In this document: one piece after another, positions 63,651 to 64,000 of the stretch
How the letters are laid out: each line of letters starts with the position of its first letter
Numbering within the stretch: position 1 is the stretch's first letter
NCBI RefSeq assembly: GCF_021462225.1
Contig: NC_061806.1
Coordinates: 868,001-932,000 of the forward strand
Origin: Girardinichthys multiradiatus
Lineage: Eukaryota; Chordata; Actinopteri; Cyprinodontiformes; Goodeidae
Length of the DNA stretch: 64,000 nucleotides
Direction of reading: 5' to 3'
Made by a program: the position numbers and the translations under genes
The notes under the pieces: model-generated
Told to the model about the DNA's origin: nothing
The model's input: only the letters and a program-made list of their open reading frames with translations
Database searches by the model: none

Positions 63651-64000
63651 TCAGGAAACTTGAGAGATTACGGATGCTGAAGACCAAACACATTTGACTC
63701 CACTTATTCCTCCAGCATAAAACTATTACAAAACACATACACAAATACCTTATCCTCTGGCATTACTTCTATAATGTTTTAATGAACTGCTCTTATTTGT
63801 GGGAATGTGAGTTACCATATTGTGGGAATTTTTCTGTCTTGACAAAGTGTGTTATCCTTGTTACATATAAATGTTTGCATTTCCATTGATGTAACTTGAT
63901 GGACATTAAATATGAAGAGACTTTAGAGTTTTCTATTCTTTGCTTTCCTCTCTGTTGTAACTTAAAACTGCGAATTACATTACAAAGGCACATTACAAAA
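63651..64000. other. Unassigned end of the window
   Basis: AT-rich DNA without recognisable features. Confidence 0.4.

Overview
The window is vertebrate and most probably ray-finned fish DNA. The evidence is the mix of elements: L2 and Rex1-type LINEs, Tc1-like transposons with TA target sites, tRNA-headed SINEs, many vertebrate-type Gypsy elements, an epsilon/gamma-like endogenous retrovirus (ERV), and GT-AG introns. No conserved single-copy host gene was recognised. Almost everything is transposable-element DNA in several nested layers, so most coding regions are pseudogenes broken by stops, frameshifts or later insertions.

1-8 kb: a Gypsy-like LTR end, the 3' end of one ERV (integrase tail, env, polypurine tract, LTR at 2522-2941), a Rex1-type LINE fragment and an En/Spm (CACTA) transposase remnant. 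7.8-12.9 kb: a solo Gypsy LTR (TSD AGTTC) split by a 3.9-kb composite of repeated modules ending in GC-rich hairpins, itself flanked by an 8-bp duplication. 13-19.9 kb: two antisense Gypsy pol remnants, and a solo LTR (TSD GCTCC) that carries a second solo LTR (TSD CCAT).

19.9-33.9 kb: an ERV with two LTRs, a tRNA-Tyr-like primer site, gag, pro, pol (RT core deleted), integrase and env. Its env is split by a near-complete L2 LINE, and the L2 3' UTR is split by a 1.1-kb solo LTR (TSD CTCT), giving three insertion layers. 34-38 kb: a degraded Polinton/adintovirus-like element (integrase with chromodomain-like tail, two virion-type proteins, a capsid-like protein). It is interrupted by a solo LTR and bordered by a Tc1-like transposon with an uninterrupted 343-aa DD37E-type transposase, the best candidate for a functional gene here.

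38-50 kb: LINE and Gypsy fragments, then a plus-strand Gypsy pol split by a solo LTR (which holds a Rex1 LINE) and by a Tc1 copy. 50-55 kb: half a Tc1 element, a hAT transposase remnant, two SINE families and another Tc1 copy sharing a nonsense codon with the first.

55.2-61.3 kb: a minus-strand, intron-bearing integrase-core (DDE) gene with four recognisable exons and splice sites. One exon is cut by a 4-kb Gypsy element (TSD AACAC), which carries a LINE-tailed insertion encoding an unrecognised one-helix membrane protein. 61.3-64 kb: a truncated SINE, an antisense L2 fragment and unassigned DNA.
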